Source of the DNA: Pseudomonadales bacterium
GTDB lineage: Bacteria; Pseudomonadota; Gammaproteobacteria; Pseudomonadales; Azotimanducaceae
Reading direction: 5' to 3'
DNA length: 64,000 nucleotides
NCBI GenBank assembly: GCA_016763855.1
Contig: JAESSY010000131.1
Span: 1 to 64,000 of the forward strand
Part shown: positions 46,831-57,170 of the stretch, one piece after another
Layout of the letters: each line of letters begins with the position of its first letter
Numbering within the stretch: the stretch's first letter is position 1
Notes under the pieces: model-generated
Database searches by the model: none
What the model saw: only the letters and a program-made list of their open reading frames with translations
What the model was told of the DNA's origin: nothing
Made by a program: the position numbers and the translations under genes

Positions 46831-47469
46831 GTGATAAATATTTTACTGGTTGACGACCATCCATTACTTCGCCAAGGTGTTGCCCAACTCATTGAGATGG
46901 AAGAAGGGCTCCGAGTAATAGGCGAAGCAGGGTCTGGACCTGAGGCCATTGCAAAAGCACACGATTTGTCACCAGATATGATTCTACTTGATCTCTATAT
47001 GAAAGGAATGAGTGGTATCGAAACGTTGACTGAAATGCGTCGACAGAAAATCGAATCACGGATAGTGGTATTTACGGTTTCCGATAATCAAGAAGATGTA
47101 TCGGCGGCACTACGGGAGGGTGCAGACGGATATCTATTAAAGGATAGCGAACCCGAAGATCTACTGCCTGCGATTCGCAAGGCAGCCATGGGAGAACAGG
47201 TTTTCAGTCCTCAACTGACGAAAGTACTCGCCATGGCATTGAGCGAAAGGCAGCAGGTAAAACGAGACCTGAAAGCTGCACTAACCAATAGGGAGTTGGA
47301 GATTCTGAAGTTAATTGCCAAGGGATTTACGAATAAACAAATCGGCAGTCAACTTAACATCACGGAAGCGACGGTCAAGGTTCATGTCAAAAACCTGCTA
47401 AAAAAATTGCTATTAAAATCTAGGTTGGAGGCAGCACTGTGGGCTGTTAAGCATAAGGTTATAGTATAG
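46831..47469 (+). CDS. narL: Nitrate/nitrite response regulator
   Basis: The 212-residue two-component regulator has a receiver domain (LLVDDHPLLRQG, phospho-Asp in MILLDLYMKGMSG, Lys in YLLKDSE) and a LuxR-type helix-turn-helix (LTNRELEILKLIAKGFTNKQIG in outline). The GTG at 46831, right after narX, gives a normal N-terminus. Reading the same frame from 46513 would add over 100 non-homologous residues lying over narX. Confidence 0.93.
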   Translation: MINILLVDDHPLLRQGVAQLIEMEEGLRVIGEAGSGPEAIAKAHDLSPDMILLDLYMKGMSGIETLTEMRRQKIESRIVVFTVSDNQEDVSAALREGADGYLLKDSEPEDLLPAIRKAAMGEQVFSPQLTKVLAMALSERQQVKRDLKAALTNRELEILKLIAKGFTNKQIGSQLNITEATVKVHVKNLLKKLLLKSRLEAALWAVKHKVIV

Positions 47470-47571
47470 TCGACAGACTGCAAGAATTTCGTTGTCTAAT
47501 CTTTTTCATCTTCCATACCTTTGTGTAAATGCAGTAAATTGATATAAACTACCAATACTTTCTAGCAAGTG

Positions 47572-48668
47572 ATGAAAGTTATGGGCCAAAAACTCTTTGT
47601 TCTCAGTATTGGTATCGTTTTCTTTCTGGGCCTTTGGGCCAATACGAAATCTCACACGACAATCTTTCTACACACCTGACAACGTCACTTTATCAGGTAT
47701 TGATGCTCTTTTTCTTTGCGGATGACTGGACTTTGGATCTCGCTGTAATCCCTATTCAGATTAAACTAGCCAATTTTCTTGCCCCGTTGCAACCCTGACT
47801 TCTTTGATATTCGACTATGCATCGGCGACTAGAACTTCTCTTGTTAACTACCGCGTTCGCTTTTATAAGGGGCACATTATTGTTGTTGGTTTGGGCGAAA
47901 AATGCTGGCAGTTTATAAGAACTTGAAATGCAGATGACAAAATAGTTGTAGTTGATAGGGAACCAGAAAATTTAACTATTGCCAGGGCCCGAGAACACGG
48001 TGTGAAGGTTCTGGTAGGGGATATTTTTTCAGGATGGTATATTTGAGACGCTTAATCTGCATCAAGCATCAGAGTTGATTGCCTTTACAGGAAATGATGG
48101 CGCTAACGTAGAACTTGCAATAAAAGCCCGAGACCACGCAAGACTGATAAAGCCGAGAGTCAGAGAACTTAAGATTCATATCCATCATCACCAATTTGTT
48201 ATTTTGTCTCCTCTGGCTGAAGGTTCAGACAGGCTGGTTGCTAAGCTTGTCATGCGTGTTTTAAATGCACCCTTACAAGTCCCTCTACCCTTGCCTTATG
48301 ATTTGTATGTGGCGGACTTTAGAGATAATGAATCGATTGAAGAATTCAAAACTTTAGTGGGTAAAGCAGAATACTATTATGAGATGCCGATGAAGTTTGG
48401 GAATATCCGAGAATTGGCTCATATTGATTATTCAGAGGGGAACCAAGCGAGAAACCATCAATATGCACTCGTGGGCGCCTATGTCGCTCAGCGATCAGAT
48501 GAATTGATCGCGCTTTGGGATGGCCTCGGCGGTACTGCTCAGATCGTCCGCTAGTTCGATTCTGGAAAGGTTGATAAATCCTATGCTTTTAACAACCACT
48601 ATTTTCTGCCCCCGGAAAAAACAAAGACCATCGTGATTGATGTATCTCGGCAATCAGAACGCCTTTAA
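47572..48668 (+). pseudogene. Decayed TrkA-N / SLOG-like membrane sensor gene
   Basis: Fragments join in order across at least five lesions. A membrane helix (LFVLSIGIVFFLGLWA) shifts near 47640 to YEISHDNLSTHLTTSLYQV and FFFADDWTLDLAVIP. A second shift near 47790 leads to NYRVRFYKGHIIVVGLGEK (Rossmann TrkA-N start). TGA interrupts at 47924, and an extra T in a T-run near 48024 shifts again. The last long stretch has LSPLAEGSDRLVAKLVM, as in SLOG/LOG nucleotide-binding folds, and QRSDELIALWDG. TAG interrupts at 48552, then the frame ends at 48668. It was once a membrane-linked NAD-binding sensor of about 360 residues. Confidence 0.8.
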
Positions 48669-48772
48669 ACCTTTAACTGTTTTGCTGCATTTTATATGAT
48701 GTGCGCTCCGTTATATGGGTGGTACACCCCTATATATTAGAAAAGTATATTTAAAAAAGAGAGAGCGTTTCC

Positions 48773-50272
48773 ATGACAGAAGTAATTGATGTCTATATCA
48801 ATGGCGGTTTTCGTAAAAGTGAAGGGACAGAGACCATCCCCGTAACCAATCCTGCCACTCAAGAAGTATTGATTGAAGCGCCTTTTGTGACCATGGGTGA
48901 AATAGACGAGGCAGTGGCTGCTGCAAAAACGGCCTTCCTTGAATGGCGTCTTGTCCCGTCTTCAGAGCGGGTCAGATATATGATGAACTATCAGCTTTTG
49001 TTGAAGGAACATCATGATGAGATCGCAGAAATACTGGCAAAAGAGACGGGTAAAACATTTGCAGATGCGAAAGGCGATGTCTGGAGAGGGATAGAGGTCG
49101 TTGAGCAAGCCTGCAATATTCCATCAATGATGATGGGAGAAACCTCTGAAAATGTTGCCCGAGGCATCGACACCTATAGTTTGATTCAGCCCCTTGGAGT
49201 TTGTGTTGGCATTACACCTTTTAACTTTCCTGCCATGATTCCGCTCTGGATGTTTCCGATGGCGGTTGCTTGTGGCAATACCTTTGTTTTGAAACCCTCA
49301 GAACAAGATCCGATGACGCCGAATAAACTCATTGAGTTATTTTATGAGGCAGGTTTCCCTAAAGACCTCGTTCAACTGGTTCATGGTGGTAAGGAACAAG
49401 TTAATGCTTTAATAACACATCAAGATACTAGGACGATTTCTTTTGTGGGTTCGGTTGCAGTGGGTCAGCATGTTTACAGACTTGGGACCGATCACCTTAA
49501 ACGTGTTCAGTGTATGGCAGGGGCAAAAAATCATATGATTATTATGCCTGATGCGGATAAGGCGCAAGTTATCAGTGCGCTTGTTGGGTCTTCCGTTGGC
49601 GCTGCCGGGCAACGCTGTATGGCAATTTCTGTTGCGGTATTTGTGGGTGATGCACAATACTGGATTCCCGAAGTGCGTGAGGCAATGTCTAAAGTTCGAC
49701 CCGGTGCATGGGATGATGAAGACGCAGGTTATGGTCCCCAAATTAGCGCTGCTGCAAAACAAAGAATTCTTGGCTTTATCGATGCTGGCAAAAAGGAAGG
49801 TGCAGTTTGCGAGCTTGATGGCAGCGATTGCAGGGTGGATGGATTGCCCGATGGAAACTTTGTCGGGCCGACACTATTTTCAGATGTCACGACGGACATG
49901 TCCATTTACAAAGAAGAAATATTTGGCCCGGTGTTGGTTGCTGTGAATGCCGACAATCTTGAAGAGGCCATTGTCATTATTAATGACAATCCCTATGGTA
50001 ATGGCACCTCAATATTTACCGCCAGTGGTGGTGCTGCGCGTAAATTCCAAAGTGAAATCGAAGTGGGTCAGGTGGGTATCAACATTCCTATTCCTGTACC
50101 ACTTCCCTTTTTCTCTTTTACGGGTTGGAAGAACTCGTTCTATGGTGATCAGCATGCTTATGGTAAACAAGCTGTTCGCTTCTATACCGAAACGAAGACG
50201 ATCACTGCTCGTTGGTTCTCGACGGAATCAAGTGAGCCCGTTGCCTCTAATATGACAATAGAACTCAAGTAG
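48773..50272 (+). CDS. mmsA: Methylmalonate-semialdehyde dehydrogenase (CoA-acylating)
   Basis: MmsA oxidises methylmalonate semialdehyde to propionyl-CoA with NAD+ and CoA, the end of valine catabolism. The 499-residue ALDH has [10 protein letters not shown], catalytic C282 in [10 protein letters not shown] and KEEIFGPVL. The C-terminal region [18 protein letters not shown] is typical of MmsA ([10 protein letters not shown] part). It leads a plus-strand cluster with acyl-CoA dehydrogenase, two crotonase-fold enzymes and mmsB. Confidence 0.95.
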   Translation: MTEVIDVYINGGFRKSEGTETIPVTNPATQEVLIEAPFVTMGEIDEAVAAAKTAFLEWRLVPSSERVRYMMNYQLLLKEHHDEIAEILAKETGKTFADAKGDVWRGIEVVEQACNIPSMMMGETSENVARGIDTYSLIQPLGVCVGITPFNFPAMIPLWMFPMAVACGNTFVLKPSEQDPMTPNKLIELFYEAGFPKDLVQLVHGGKEQVNALITHQDTRTISFVGSVAVGQHVYRLGTDHLKRVQCMAGAKNHMIIMPDADKAQVISALVGSSVGAAGQRCMAISVAVFVGDAQYWIPEVREAMSKVRPGAWDDEDAGYGPQISAAAKQRILGFIDAGKKEGAVCELDGSDCRVDGLPDGNFVGPTLFSDVTTDMSIYKEEIFGPVLVAVNADNLEEAIVIINDNPYGNGTSIFTASGGAARKFQSEIEVGQVGINIPIPVPLPFFSFTGWKNSFYGDQHAYGKQAVRFYTETKTITARWFSTESSEPVASNMTIELK

Positions 50273-50289
50273 CGCTTGGAAATTAAGAA

Positions 50290-51449
50290 ATGAACTTTAA
50301 TCTAAGCGAAGAGCAACAGGCATTTCAGGAAGCAGCGCGATCTTTTTCAGATAAGGAATTTGAGCCTAATGCTGCTGCCTGGGATGCCGGCAAGATATTC
50401 CCGAAAGATATTATTGGCAAGGCGGGGGACCTTGGTTTTTGTGGCCTTTATTGTTCTGAAGACGTGGGTGGTCTGGGTCTCTCTCGCCTCGACACCAGCA
50501 TTATTTTAGAACAGTTGGCGATGGGTTGTACCTCAACAACAGCATTTATCTCCATCCACAATATGGCGACTTGATGATCACTGAATTTGGCAGTGACGCA
50601 ACCCGCGAGGATTTTTGTCCTGATCTTGTTGTAGGTGCTACTTTAGCGAGTTATTGCCTAACGGAGGTAGGCTCGGGTTCTGATGCGGGATCTATCAGAA
50701 CAAAAGCCCTGCGTCAGGGAGAGAAATACATCGTTAACGGCAGCAAGATGTTTATCTCAGGCGCGGGCAGTACAGATGTCTTGGTCGTGATGGTTAGAAC
50801 TGGGGAGTCGGGCTCGAAGGGAATCAGTACCTTAGTCATACCCGCTGATACACCGGGAATTACTTATGGTGCGGATCTTGAGAAAATGGGCTGGCATAGT
50901 CAACCAACAAAAGAAATCAGTTTTGAGAATGTAGAAGTGCCCCTTGGTAATCGACTTGGTGAAGAGGGCGATGGATTCAAGATTGCCATGCGGGGTTTGG
51001 ACGGAGGTAGAATTAATATCGCAACCTGCTCCATTGGTACAGCACAGGCGGCGCTCAACAGAACGCAAAAATATATGTTAGAAAGAGAACAGTTTGGCCA
51101 GAACTTGGCTCAATTTCAGGCGCTTCAATTTAAGTTGGCAGATATGGCAACAGAGTTAGTTGCCGCGCGACAACTGGTTCGCCTGGCTGCATTTAAAGTT
51201 GACGAAGGGGATGCAGAGGCAGGGGTCTATTCAGCCATGGCGAAACGCTTTGCTACGGATGTCGGTTTCGAAGTCTGTAATCAGGCACTTCAGCTGCATG
51301 GTGGTTATGGTTATATGCAAGAATATCCGCTTGAACGCTATTTGAGAGATACTCGGGTTCATCAGATTCTTGAGGGAACAAATGAGATCATGCGCCTGGT
51401 GATTTCTCGACGATTACTGTCATTAGCAGATATAGAAACTATTTTATAA
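50290..51449 (+). pseudogene. Isobutyryl-CoA dehydrogenase-type acyl-CoA dehydrogenase, one-base frameshift
   Basis: The first frame (50290-50574) ends TTAFISIHNMAT then TGA. The family continuation WMITEFGSDATREDFCPDL requires ACTTGGATGATC where the sequence has ACTTGATGATC, so one G is missing near 50572. The rest, to 51449, is intact: YCLTEVGSGSDAGS, VNGSKMFISG, LQLHGGYGYMQEYPLER in outline, and catalytic Glu in ILEGTNEIMR. Joined length is about 386 residues. It would convert isobutyryl-CoA to methacrylyl-CoA between the mmsA and echA-like genes. A single lesion may be an error or a recent loss. Confidence 0.88.
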
Positions 51450-51485
51450 AAAACAGGCAATTGAAAAGATAATAAGGAACAATTT

Positions 51486-52262
51486 ATGACAGATAAACTA
51501 TTGGTTGAGATGCGAGATCATACGGCGCTTATCACCATTAATAATCCAGCAGCAAATACTTGGGACACAGAAAATTTATCAGCTTTGAGAGATTTAGTGA
51601 ATGAGTTGAATGCAGATACTAATTGTTATTCCTTAGTCATTACAGGTCAGGGCGAGAAGTTCTTCTCAGCCGGCGCCGACTTAAAACTATTCGCCAGTGG
51701 TGACAAGGGCGTAGCAAGAGAGCTTGCTGACCATTTTGCTCAAGCCTTCGAAGCCTTGAGTAATTTCAGAGGGGTTTCAATTGCTGCGATCAATGGATAC
51801 GCAATGGGTGGGGGGCTTGAATGTGCCATCGCCTGTGATATTAGAATCGCTGAGTCTCAGGCAGTGATGGCCTTACCTGAGGCGAGCGTTGGATTGATAC
51901 CAGCCGGTTTAGGGACACAGCACTTATCCTGGCTCGTTGGAGAAGGTTGGGCAAAGCGAATGATACTATGTGGTGAACGCGTTGATGCCGCGATGGCTGA
52001 AAAAATTGGCTTGGTTGAAGAAGTGGTTGATCAGGGACAAAGCCTTGACGTGGCCTTAAAATTAGCACAGAAAGTCGAAAAACAAAGCCCAAAGAGTGTG
52101 TCTGCCAGTAAGATCCTAATCCAAAAAGCGCGTTCTGGTTCCATGACAGATGCATACCAAAAAGAAGGAGATGCATTTGTCGACTTGTTTGATACTCTGG
52201 ATCAAAAAGAGGGTGTGCAGGCCTTCTTAGAAAAGCGCAAACCCGTTTGGAAAAATGCTTAA
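51486..52262 (+). CDS. Enoyl-CoA hydratase (crotonase family)
   Basis: The 258-residue crotonase-fold protein has the oxyanion segment FSAGADLKLFASG and NGYAMGGGLECAIACD. LPEASVGLIPAGLGTQ carries the Glu expected for hydration. In this cluster it would hydrate methacrylyl-CoA to 3-hydroxyisobutyryl-CoA. The stop overlaps the next start as TAATG. Confidence 0.88.
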   Translation: MTDKLLVEMRDHTALITINNPAANTWDTENLSALRDLVNELNADTNCYSLVITGQGEKFFSAGADLKLFASGDKGVARELADHFAQAFEALSNFRGVSIAAINGYAMGGGLECAIACDIRIAESQAVMALPEASVGLIPAGLGTQHLSWLVGEGWAKRMILCGERVDAAMAEKIGLVEEVVDQGQSLDVALKLAQKVEKQSPKSVSASKILIQKARSGSMTDAYQKEGDAFVDLFDTLDQKEGVQAFLEKRKPVWKNA

Positions 52263-53416
52263 TGTCTGATGTTGTTTTATTTGAAAAGCTACCTTTAGGT
52301 CAAGATGCTCTGAATGAAAGTAAGTTCATCGGTCAGGTTACGCTAAATGTAGAATCGACACTCAATAGTCTCAGTCTTCAAATGATTGAGTTGTTGACAG
52401 AGCAACTGACTAAATGGCGAGAAGACGATTCAATTCTTGCGTTATTTTTTCAAGGTGCAGGAAGCAAGGCATTTTGTGCAGGAGGTGATATTCAGGCGCT
52501 TTATCATGCGATGGTAGGGCAACCTGGTGAACCCGTACCCTATGCTGAATCTTTCTTTGAGCAAGAATATCGTCTCGACTATCTAATTCATACTTATCCT
52601 AAGCCAACAATCGCATGGGCACACGGAATCGTCATGGGTGGTGGTTTGGGGATAATGGGTGCGTGCGACTATAGAATAGGAACTCAAAGAACAAGAATTG
52701 CGCTACCGGAAATTACAATAGGATTGTTTCCAGATGCTGGGGCGAGTTGGTTTTTCAGTAAGATGGAACTGCATTGGGCGCACTTTCTCGCGTGGACGGG
52801 TTGTTCCATAAATGCCCGTGATGCTCAATTAGTAGGGTTAGTGAACCATCTTCTGCAACATGATCAAAAAGATGAATTTGTCAGAGAGCTTCAATCTGCT
52901 GATTGGTTCGCTGAATTTGAAGGAATAGATGGTCAAGGGGTGATAGCCGATGTCATTCTTAAGCTTGAAGCGCCTTCAGCAGGCTTCCCGCCGAGTAAAT
53001 TGCTTGAACACGAAAATTTAATTGAAGGGATGATGAGTGATTGTTTAGCAAATGAAAACCCCGTTGCCGCATTTGTGAAAGCATTACCAAAACTTGAAGG
53101 AGATACCTGGTTAGAAAAAGCAGCTTCTTCCTTTTCTCGCGGAACGCCGACCACCGCTCAAATTATAGAACGACAGTTTCGATTAACCAGGAACATTTCC
53201 CTTAAGGAGATGTTAAAAATTGAGTTAATTATTGCGGTTCAATGTGCTCGTCATCCTGATTTTACAGAGGGTGTCCGCGCACTATTGATAGAAAAGGATA
53301 ACAAACCCTTGTGGCAATATAACGAAATGGGAAAAGTACCCGAAAGTTGGATTGATGAGCATTTTTCTGCGCCTTGGGACAGACACCCATTGGATGATTT
53401 GCCAGAGCTAGGCTAA
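52262..53416 (+). CDS. 3-hydroxyisobutyryl-CoA hydrolase-like crotonase
   Basis: The 384-residue protein is longer than hydratases and has the HIBCH pattern: FCAGGDIQALYHAM, AHGIVMGGGLGIMGACDYRIG in outline, and LPEITIGLFPDAGASWFFSKM in outline (PEITIGLFPDAGAS). The C-terminal region ends HFSAPWDRHPLDDLPELG. It would release free 3-hydroxyisobutyrate from its CoA ester for MmsB. I start at 52262, where the TAATG overlap lies, rather than at 52247. Confidence 0.9.
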   Translation: MSDVVLFEKLPLGQDALNESKFIGQVTLNVESTLNSLSLQMIELLTEQLTKWREDDSILALFFQGAGSKAFCAGGDIQALYHAMVGQPGEPVPYAESFFEQEYRLDYLIHTYPKPTIAWAHGIVMGGGLGIMGACDYRIGTQRTRIALPEITIGLFPDAGASWFFSKMELHWAHFLAWTGCSINARDAQLVGLVNHLLQHDQKDEFVRELQSADWFAEFEGIDGQGVIADVILKLEAPSAGFPPSKLLEHENLIEGMMSDCLANENPVAAFVKALPKLEGDTWLEKAASSFSRGTPTTAQIIERQFRLTRNISLKEMLKIELIIAVQCARHPDFTEGVRALLIEKDNKPLWQYNEMGKVPESWIDEHFSAPWDRHPLDDLPELG

Positions 53417-53467
53417 CGATAGCCTTCTTTGGTGAAGCAAAGTAATTTTTGATTAAGGAACGATATC

Positions 53468-54361
53468 ATGGGAGCAAAAATAGGATTTATTGGTCTAGGC
53501 AATATGGGCGGACCCATGGCCCAGAATTTGTTGAAAGCGGGTCATGATGTTAAGGGCTATGACCTTGTTCCTGAGACGTTAAGTGTATTTGCATCTCATG
53601 GCGGTGTGGTTTGTGCAGCGGCAAAAGATGTCGTTGTAGATGTCGACGTTTTGATTTCAATGTTACCTGCTTCTTCTCATGTTGAGAGTCTCTATCTGGG
53701 AGAAGGTATTATGAGCTTGATTGATGCCAGTACATTGGTGATTGATTGCAGCACAATAGCCCCGGCCTCGACTCGCGTGGTATCTGAAGCTGCGAAAGCA
53801 CGGGGAATTCAAATGTTGGACGCGCCGGTTTCTGGCGGTGTGGGTGGCGCAGTTTCAGGAACGCTAACATTTATAGTAGGTGGTGAACTTACTGCCTTAG
53901 GTGCAGCAAAACCTATCTTGCAAGATATGGGCAAAAATATATTTCATGCCGGAGAGGCGGGGGCAGGTCAGGTTGCCAAAATTTGTAACAATATGTTGCT
54001 GTCTGTTCTCATGTCAGGAACTGCGGAAGCGTTACAACTGGGCGTTGATAATGGCCTTGACCCAGCAGTGCTATCGGAAATTATGCGTAAGAGTTCTGGG
54101 GGCAACTGGGCGCTCGAAGTCTACAACCCTTATCCTGGTGTTATGGAAGGCGTACCAGCAGGAAACAATTACGAAGGAGGCTTCCTTGTAGATCTAATGA
54201 TTAAAGATCTAGGCTTGGCGATGGAGGCAGCGCAAGATAAAGGGGCATCAACTCCGATGGGGTCTTTAGCAAGAAATTTATACATAAATCATCGTAAACA
54301 AGGTAACGGCCGTCTGGACTTTTCTAGTATTCAAAAGGTCTATAACCGTGAAGATGAATAA
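53468..54361 (+). CDS. mmsB: 3-hydroxyisobutyrate dehydrogenase
   Basis: MmsB oxidises 3-hydroxyisobutyrate to methylmalonate semialdehyde, the MmsA substrate. The 297-residue protein has the NAD motif IGFIGLGNMGGPMAQNL, the substrate-binding DAPVSGGVGGA and the catalytic lysine in GQVAKICNNM. It closes the valine cluster; the APH-like gene starts 12 bases later. Confidence 0.94.
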   Translation: MGAKIGFIGLGNMGGPMAQNLLKAGHDVKGYDLVPETLSVFASHGGVVCAAAKDVVVDVDVLISMLPASSHVESLYLGEGIMSLIDASTLVIDCSTIAPASTRVVSEAAKARGIQMLDAPVSGGVGGAVSGTLTFIVGGELTALGAAKPILQDMGKNIFHAGEAGAGQVAKICNNMLLSVLMSGTAEALQLGVDNGLDPAVLSEIMRKSSGGNWALEVYNPYPGVMEGVPAGNNYEGGFLVDLMIKDLGLAMEAAQDKGASTPMGSLARNLYINHRKQGNGRLDFSSIQKVYNREDE

Positions 54362-54373
54362 TCGAGAGGACTA

Positions 54374-55306
54374 ATGCTCGAATTCCCCCTGGATCGTCGG
54401 TCTGCGATTCTGAAATCGTTTCCCGATTCAGGTCTAGCTTGGCTGGATACCTACTCTGAACGACTAGAAGCCTGTCTTGATCGTTGGCAATTATCGATAA
54501 CAGGCTCCGTGACAAACGGATTGCCTATCAATATGATTTACTTTGTCGAAACATCTTCAGGTGAGGCAAGGGTGCTAAAAATCGGACATCCCCACCCTGA
54601 GCAAAAAACCGAGATTCTTGCATTAAGATATTTCAACGGAAAATATTCAGTACCACTCTTGGATGTATATCGGGACGCGATATTACTTGATCGTATATTT
54701 CCTGGCTCAACCTTCCGAGCAGAATACTTAAAAACGAATCACCAGCTGCCTGCGCCGTCTCTCTTTGCTGACCTCCCACAGCCAATAAAAAATAAAGAGT
54801 CGAAATTGTTCCCCAGCTATTCAAGTTGGATGACAAAGGCTTTTTTAGAATATCGAAGATTGAGTAGAGAAAGTGATTCGATGAGTAGATATCTGCTTGA
54901 AGCTGAGAGTTTGTATCGTGAAATTGATGATGGGAATACTTTTTTGCTTCATGGAGACCTTCACCATGAGAATATCTTACGCAATATAAGAGGTGGCTGG
55001 ACGGCTATCGACCCCAAAGGCGTGGTAGGACCAAAAATAATGGAGTGTGGACGCTACATTCATAATTTCATGGAAGATATTTTGGAAAAAGAAGTCCCTG
55101 AGGCTGAGTTGAAAGATCTAATTAAGATCATGGAGAAGAGAATAAATCGAATGAGCGAGGTGCTTTCTTATGAATGCCGCGATTTGGCCAAGGTCGCTTT
55201 TGTCGATATCACACTCAGCACTTGTTGGACGATAAATGCCGGTGAAAATGCGAGCAGCGGACTACAACGAGTCAAAGCCTGTTATGAATTGTTAGACCTA
55301 TTCTAG
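54374..55306 (+). CDS. Aminoglycoside/hydroxyurea phosphotransferase-like kinase (APH(6) type)
   Basis: The 310-residue protein has the APH kinase fold: VLKIGHPHPEQKTE (ATP-binding Lys region), LLHGDLHHENIL with the catalytic Asp, and AIDPKGVVG with the Mg-binding Asp. The pattern matches the streptomycin 6-kinase/hydroxyurea group (PF04655). Its genomic place after mmsB gives no resistance context, so a housekeeping sugar or metabolite kinase is equally possible. Its 3' end overlaps the converging HDOD gene by 4 bases. Confidence 0.82.
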   Translation: MLEFPLDRRSAILKSFPDSGLAWLDTYSERLEACLDRWQLSITGSVTNGLPINMIYFVETSSGEARVLKIGHPHPEQKTEILALRYFNGKYSVPLLDVYRDAILLDRIFPGSTFRAEYLKTNHQLPAPSLFADLPQPIKNKESKLFPSYSSWMTKAFLEYRRLSRESDSMSRYLLEAESLYREIDDGNTFLLHGDLHHENILRNIRGGWTAIDPKGVVGPKIMECGRYIHNFMEDILEKEVPEAELKDLIKIMEKRINRMSEVLSYECRDLAKVAFVDITLSTCWTINAGENASSGLQRVKACYELLDLF

Positions 55307-56130
55307 TGAAAAGCATCAACCGCCGCGGTAACTTCTTCTCGAAGGTCATCGTTGTTGGCTAGTACTACATCAACTTCGATGCCTAAATTCTCGAATGCCT
55401 GAATCCCCGAGTAATCCATTGAAGCCAATGCGTGGTCTGAACCTGCAAGGGTTTGTAGGTTTGCTACCATCACCACATCAACATAATCCGTTTCTTCAAC
55501 AATTCTTGAAAATTCCGTATATCCAAGGGGTATTTGATAGAGGTCTTCAGGGAAATCCCAAGCTTCCAATATCATTTTGCCGAATTCAGGATGGAGGCGT
55601 TCAACTACCTCGTCTATCAGTCTTTCATCCCAATCATGATCGTCTGCCCAGAGTAGAATGGGGAGTGTACCAATTTCATGAACAAGCCCCCCAAGGGTTG
55701 CCTGATCTGGACTCAGATTTGTGAAGTGACGACAGAGTACATGGCTCAATCCAGCAACCTCTGTCGAGTGTTCCCAGGTTCTTCGTAGCCGATCATCCAC
55801 CGCCTCAGATGTTGCCTGAAATAACTGTTCCATAGCGATGCCGATGGCAAGATTGCTGGTGTACGTAACCCCCATTCTGCTAATGGCCATTTGTAAATCT
55901 TCTACGGAAGCAACCCCTCTTACTAAAGGACTGTTTGCGATTTTGATTATTCTGGCGGTGAGTGCGGCATCGCTGCTAATCACAGTAGCTATTCTATTGG
56001 CATCAACATTGGGATCATTAGCGACATCTCGCAATTTCAGGGCGACTTCTGGCATGGTTGGTAAAATGAGTTCATCGTTCTTGATCGCATTCAGGATTTC
56101 GTTACGAATGGTATCTATAGATTGTTGCAT
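55303..56130 (-). CDS. HDOD-domain signalling protein
   Basis: The 275-residue protein is a single HDOD domain (about residues 15-210). It has the typical start LPTMPEVALKLRDVANDPN, DAALTARIIKIANSP and ISRMGV. LGGLVHEIGTLP marks the HD-like helix with the pair degenerate, as usual. HDOD proteins serve in signalling, often with cyclic nucleotides or stress responses; no enzyme activity is expected. Confidence 0.88.
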   Translation of the reverse strand: MQQSIDTIRNEILNAIKNDELILPTMPEVALKLRDVANDPNVDANRIATVISSDAALTARIIKIANSPLVRGVASVEDLQMAISRMGVTYTSNLAIGIAMEQLFQATSEAVDDRLRRTWEHSTEVAGLSHVLCRHFTNLSPDQATLGGLVHEIGTLPILLWADDHDWDERLIDEVVERLHPEFGKMILEAWDFPEDLYQIPLGYTEFSRIVEETDYVDVVMVANLQTLAGSDHALASMDYSGIQAFENLGIEVDVVLANNDDLREEVTAAVDAFH

Positions 56131-56230
56131 ATGATCAGGCTATATCGGATTAGAGGTGATCATTTAGTTATAGCTGATAGATGGTGAAGATCAAGTTCGA
56201 GGCGCGCGATTGCTTGATTGAAGTATTGTT

Positions 56231-56278
56231 TGTTTCGGGAAATGCTTGATTCAGAAAATACCTGTTTCAGGAAATGCT
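56231..56278 (-). repeat. Three tandem 16-base repeats
   Basis: TGTTTCGGGAAATGCT, TGATTCAGAAAATACC and TGTTTCAGGAAATGCT lie head to tail between the ygfZ and HDOD genes. Units 1 and 3 differ at one base. A degenerate fourth unit may precede them at 56215. Confidence 0.75.
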
Positions 56279-56285
56279 CGGCAGC

Positions 56286-57134
56286 TTATTCAGGTGTGAT
56301 CGAGGCGAGGTCACGTACGTTAACCTCAGCGCGATCAGAGAGCCTGAGTTGCAAGTTTGTCTCAGATTTAGCTTGAATCACCGCAAGAAAATGGAATTCT
56401 GAGGCTGCGACAATCTTTCCAACGGACTTTCCGTCCTCGGTTAAAAGCATGTCTCCTATTTGGAATGTGCCCTGAGATTCTCCGCTATAAAGTGTTTTCT
56501 TCAATTTCCCCCTAAATTGCATTCGCGCGACGATTTCTTGGCCAAGATAACAGCCTTTTTCAAAACTTATCCCCTCGAGATTATGGAGGTTGAACGTTTG
56601 CGGTAAGTACTCGCTTTCAGATTGTTCATCGACCCAGGCATAACCTGAATCAATCTCTTTTTTAAACCACACTTGCAAGTCATCATTAGATGATCTTTGT
56701 TTGTTTGACCAAATTTCAAAACGATGACTCAAATCATCAACGCAGATAATCCAGTTGCCTTGATCTTCGATGAATTGTAGCTTGTTCTTTGGATAGTTCG
56801 GTTCTGCCTCAAGGGATCCATAACAAAATAAGCTTGAACTGAGGTTTTCAAGTTTGGCCTTTGAGAAAACGATGTATTTCTTTAGGAATGCTTCAACAAC
56901 CGGAATAAGTTTGGCATTTAAACGAAGTAAAAAGCCTCCTTCATAGGGGGCTACTCTAAAATTTGCTACCATTCGTCCCTGGATGTTACAGATAGCGCCC
57001 ACTAGTGATCGCGAGCTATCTAGCTCGTTGAGGTCGCAGGTGGTGTATCCTTGTAAAAACTTAAGGGCATCTTTACCGGTAACGGATAAAAAGCCAAAAT
57101 GATTCAGGGTGAATAGCTTGTCCATGACGGGCAT
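56286..57134 (-). CDS. ygfZ: tRNA-modifying/Fe-S maintenance protein YgfZ (folate-binding GcvT-like)
   Basis: YgfZ supports assembly or repair of Fe-S enzymes such as MiaB and binds folate. The 282-residue protein has the family signature KGCYLGQEIVARMQFRG with its key cysteine near residue 200. LKFLQGYTTCDLNEL lies at the N-terminus. It is divergent from sdhE by 36 bases, the standard gammaproteobacterial arrangement. Confidence 0.92.
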   Translation of the reverse strand: MPVMDKLFTLNHFGFLSVTGKDALKFLQGYTTCDLNELDSSRSLVGAICNIQGRMVANFRVAPYEGGFLLRLNAKLIPVVEAFLKKYIVFSKAKLENLSSSLFCYGSLEAEPNYPKNKLQFIEDQGNWIICVDDLSHRFEIWSNKQRSSNDDLQVWFKKEIDSGYAWVDEQSESEYLPQTFNLHNLEGISFEKGCYLGQEIVARMQFRGKLKKTLYSGESQGTFQIGDMLLTEDGKSVGKIVAASEFHFLAVIQAKSETNLQLRLSDRAEVNVRDLASITPE

Positions 57135-57170
57135 AGTAACTGAATTTTCTAAATCAAACTGGAATTAAAT

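Noticed and set aside
56231-56278. Short tandem repeats as a CRISPR array
   Set aside because: Units are 16 bases with no spacers between them and no cas genes are in the window.
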